A stretch of 64,000 nucleotides of DNA from Thermobifida alba (GTDB taxonomy: Bacteria > Actinomycetota > Actinomycetes > Streptosporangiales > Streptosporangiaceae), in assembly GCF_023208015.1 (NCBI RefSeq), contig NZ_CP051627.1, forward strand, positions 4,756,422 to 4,820,421. Reading direction: 5' to 3'. Below, piece after piece: positions 61,599 through 64,000 of the stretch. Positions within the stretch are counted from its first letter, which is position 1. Each line of letters begins with the position of its first letter. The notes beneath the pieces were generated by a model, which was not told the DNA's origin, did not search any database, and saw nothing but the letters and a program-made list of their open reading frames with translations. A program made the translations under genes and the position numbers.

Positions 61599-64000
61599 AT
61601 GAGACCTCGGACGCGCAGGGCGCTGCTTGTCGCGGCCACCGCAGTCCCCGGTGACGCACCCGGGTACGGGGCCGGGGTCCGGTCGGGCGTCGAGGCGCTG
61701 GGGTCGGCGCTGACCGACGCGGCGTTCGACGAGGTGCGGGCCCTGGACGACCCGGGGCGCACCCGGATGCTGGAGGAGTTGCGCTCCTTCTTCGCGGTGG
61801 CGGAGCCGACCGACGTCCTCCTGCTCGCACTGCACGGCACCGTGGTCCGGGACGGCGACGGCCGACTGTGCTTCCCCGCCGCCCGGGGACGCCGGTTCGC
61901 CTCCGGAGCCGTGCGGCTGGACGCCGTGAGCGAGGTGATCCAGTCCTCCCCGGCCCGCGCCACCGTCGTGCTGCTCGACTGCGGCTACAGCGGCTGGTTC
62001 GACGACGGGCCGGACGGTTTCACCCCGACGGTCCCCCAACTCGAACTGCGGCGGGCCTTCCCCAGGGAGGGCTGCACCGTCCTCGCGGCGGCGGGAGGCG
62101 GACAGCACAGCGCCGGCCCGCTCAGCCTGGGCGTGGCCAGGGCGCTGCGGGGGGCCGCGCCCGACCGCGACGGCGACGGCTGGATCGACACCGCGGACCT
62201 GGGCGAGTACCTGGACCGCACCAGCGCCGCGGACCAGCGGCCCGTGCTCGTCACCGCCACACCCCCCGTCCCGCTGGCACGCCGGGCCTGCGGCCCGGCC
62301 GCCTTCGAGCGGTCCGGCCACCCCGACCCGCGCTCCCTCCTCGCCGACCTCGCCGCGGTCGAGGGCCTGGACCTGGCCCGGTTCGGCGACACCGCACTGG
62401 CCAGCCTCGCCCACGTGCCCGAACCGGGACAGGCCGAACCGGCCATCCCCATCAGCGCGGCCCCGATGAGCGAGGCCCACCACCGGGCGGTGGAGTCGGC
62501 GATGAGCCGACGGCTCACCGTCGTGGCCGCCCCGCCCGGCAACGGCGCCGGGACACTGGCGACCGCGGCCGCGCACACCGCCGTCGCCTCCGGGCAGAAC
62601 GTCCTCTTTGTCGCCTCCGACACCGCCTCCGCCGACGCCTTCACCGTCGACGTCCGAACCGAGCTGGAGACGGCGCACCTGCTCGTGGGCGGGCCGAGCG
62701 GCGGACGTTCCCACGGCGCCGTCCACGGCACCCTCCAGGAGCGCCGCACGCGCAGCGAGGAGGAGACCGCGGCGCGGGCGGCGCTGTACCGGGACTGGGC
62801 CGCAGTGTGCGTCGCCCGCGCCGCCATCGACGCGATCGCGCGCATCGAGCGGGACCTGGCGCTGCTGGCGGAGGCGCGCGGACAGATCATCGCGGCGGGC
62901 TGGGACCCCAGGGCGCTGTTCCGCGGCAGCAGCCCCCGGGAGTGGCTGCGCTGGGCCGAACAGGCCACCCAGCGGTTCCCGTTCCGCCCGCTGCGGCGTT
63001 CCGGCGCGCGGCGCAGACTGGCCGCCGCGACCGATCCGGCGCTCCTGGCCCGGGTGTGCCAGATCGCCCGGGTGGAGCAGGAGTGGCGCAACACCCTCGA
63101 CATCCGGCGCCGCGCGACCGCGCTGGAGGAGCTGTACGCCGACCTGGTGGCGGCGCTGGAGGCGCACCGGCGGTCCAGCGCCGCGTACCTGGCGGTCCAG
63201 GCGCGAGCACGCCACAGCCGCGCAACGGACGGCCCCGACCAGGCGGGGGCGACCGCCCCGGTCTGGTCGGTCGCGGTGGGCCGGGCCCGCGACCTGCCGC
63301 CCCGGGCGGGCATGTTCGACCTGGTGATCGTCGAGCGGGCGGAGCGGTGCGGCATCGGCGAGGTGCTCCCGCTGCTCTACCGGGCCCGCCGCGCACTGGT
63401 CATCGGCGACCCGGCCGCGCCCGCCACCGGAACGGACGGGCGGGGACACGGAGCGGCCGCGGTCCCCGCCTACCGGGCGCTGGCCCGCATCCGCACCGAG
63501 ACGGGGGGACGGGTGCTCTGGCTCGACGAACACGACCGGTGCCAGCCCGCGATCGCGGCGCTGGCCGACCGGTGCTGCTACGGCGGCAGGACGACCGTGC
63601 TCACCGACCCCTGGAACCTGCCCGGCGACGCCGCCCGGCCGGTGCAGTGGCACGACGTGGTCGGCGAGTACGAGGCGGAGGACGGCGGCTCCTACGTCAA
63701 CCGCGCGGAGGCGCACCGGGTGGCGGCCGTGCTGACCGCGTTGGACGTGCGGCTGCCCGAAGGGGCGACCGTGGGCGTGACCAGCCCGTTCCACGGGCAG
63801 CGCGCGCTGCTGCGCAGACTCACCGGCCGCCGCCGCTACTCCCGCGGGATCCGGATCGAACCCCCGCACGCCTTCGGCCTGCGGCCGTGCGACGCGCTGG
63901 TGGTCTCCCCCGTGCTGAGCGGGGCCACCCCGCACCGTACGGTGGCGCGGACGCTGGCCGGCGCCCAGTGGTGGCATCCCGTGCTGACCGGGGTGGTCGC
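61599..64000 (+). CDS. caspase-like protease fused to a degenerate superfamily-1 helicase-like region (partial)
   Basis: An open frame of 800 codons that runs off the right edge. Residues 1-225 form a caspase/metacaspase-like (C14) domain: strand RALLVAATAV, catalytic His79 in LLLALHGTV, and Cys128 in VVLLDCGYSGW; the following DRDGDGWIDTADLGEYL is the usual late element. From about 290 an SF1 (DNA2/NAM7-like) pattern appears: Walker A position VVAAPPGNGAGT (308-319, Lys replaced by Ala), a long helical insertion (380-535), Walker B position FDLVIVERAER (573-583, acidic DE lost), ALVIGDP (599-605), and GVTSPFHGQRALL (726-738). The helicase part therefore looks unable to hydrolyse ATP. GGAGGG precedes the ATG. 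It is a candidate effector-sensor protein; the C terminus is unseen. Confidence 0.8.
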   Translation, partial: MRPRTRRALLVAATAVPGDAPGYGAGVRSGVEALGSALTDAAFDEVRALDDPGRTRMLEELRSFFAVAEPTDVLLLALHGTVVRDGDGRLCFPAARGRRFASGAVRLDAVSEVIQSSPARATVVLLDCGYSGWFDDGPDGFTPTVPQLELRRAFPREGCTVLAAAGGGQHSAGPLSLGVARALRGAAPDRDGDGWIDTADLGEYLDRTSAADQRPVLVTATPPVPLARRACGPAAFERSGHPDPRSLLADLAAVEGLDLARFGDTALASLAHVPEPGQAEPAIPISAAPMSEAHHRAVESAMSRRLTVVAAPPGNGAGTLATAAAHTAVASGQNVLFVASDTASADAFTVDVRTELETAHLLVGGPSGGRSHGAVHGTLQERRTRSEEETAARAALYRDWAAVCVARAAIDAIARIERDLALLAEARGQIIAAGWDPRALFRGSSPREWLRWAEQATQRFPFRPLRRSGARRRLAAATDPALLARVCQIARVEQEWRNTLDIRRRATALEELYADLVAALEAHRRSSAAYLAVQARARHSRATDGPDQAGATAPVWSVAVGRARDLPPRAGMFDLVIVERAERCGIGEVLPLLYRARRALVIGDPAAPATGTDGRGHGAAAVPAYRALARIRTETGGRVLWLDEHDRCQPAIAALADRCCYGGRTTVLTDPWNLPGDAARPVQWHDVVGEYEAEDGGSYVNRAEAHRVAAVLTALDVRLPEGATVGVTSPFHGQRALLRRLTGRRRYSRGIRIEPPHAFGLRPCDALVVSPVLSGATPHRTVARTLAGAQWWHPVLTGVV

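Noticed and set aside
61512-63977. An 821-codon reverse-strand open frame at the right edge
   Set aside because: Its product is Gly/Arg/Ala-rich and featureless, while the forward frame has a ribosome site, caspase-like motifs and helicase-like motifs.

Overview
The window is GC-rich chromosomal DNA (roughly 70% G+C by eye) with many GTG and TTG starts and a typical high-GC actinobacterial housekeeping order. Gene order (rpmB/recG/rsmD/coaD/DUF177/rpmF/rnc/mutM/smc/ftsY/amtB/ffh/rpsP/khpA/rimM/trmD/rplS/lepB/YraN/comM/dprA/xerC/rpsB/tsf/pyrH/frr/cdsA/rlmN) follows the Streptomyces-type arrangement. The lack of several genes found there, together with a cellulose-binding CBM2 domain protein, suggests a Nocardiopsaceae-like organism (Thermobifida or Nocardiopsis type). 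That placement is an inference; no rRNA or tRNA gene is present to test it.

Layout. 1-5.4 kb: cytochrome bd oxidase (cydA and the start of cydB, reverse strand) behind three tandem operator-like dyads, a DUF305/DUF3105 divergent pair, a DUF3515 lipoprotein, a stand-alone Lrp/AsnC sensor domain and thiL. 5.5-6.4 kb: a membrane-anchored CBM2 protein. 6.6-15 kb: ribosomal proteins L28 and L32, recG, rsmD, coaD, DUF177, rnc, mutM, acylphosphatase and a small coiled-coil protein. 15-22.3 kb: smc, then a cobalamin riboswitch with a B12-type binding protein and permease but no ATPase, then ftsY. 22.3-27.7 kb: an ABC-2 exporter with its own GbsR/MarR-type regulator, an ammonium transporter without glnB/glnD, and a lipoprotein. 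27.8-33.9 kb: SRP and the S16-KhpA-RimM-TrmD-L19-LepB cluster. 34-41.7 kb: YraN, ComM, DprA, RidA, a large DUF4153-like membrane protein, XerC and an M23 peptidase whose frame runs antisense through xerC. 41.9-49.5 kb: S2, EF-Ts, UMP kinase, RRF, CdsA, two accessory genes (a zinc-ribbon protein and a SUFU-like protein), RlmN and a DedA-like membrane protein.

49.5-59.5 kb is a nitrogen/amino-acid catabolic island: an Lrp regulator, a PucR-type regulator divergent from a class-III aminotransferase plus methylmalonate-semialdehyde dehydrogenase (a beta-alanine or 3-aminoisobutyrate-like route), a nitrilase-family amidase, and a gabT divergent from a second PucR-type regulator. 59.6-64 kb is accessory. 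It holds a secreted, membrane-anchored protein, a short unknown ORF, and, running off the right edge, an 800-codon open frame that fuses a caspase-like protease domain to a superfamily-1 helicase-like region that has lost its Walker A lysine and Walker B acidic pair. That last gene is the strongest candidate here for an undescribed conflict/defence or signalling protein. No CRISPR array, insertion sequence, tRNA or rRNA was found, although two CRISPR-repeat-like hairpins sit in the rpmF leader.
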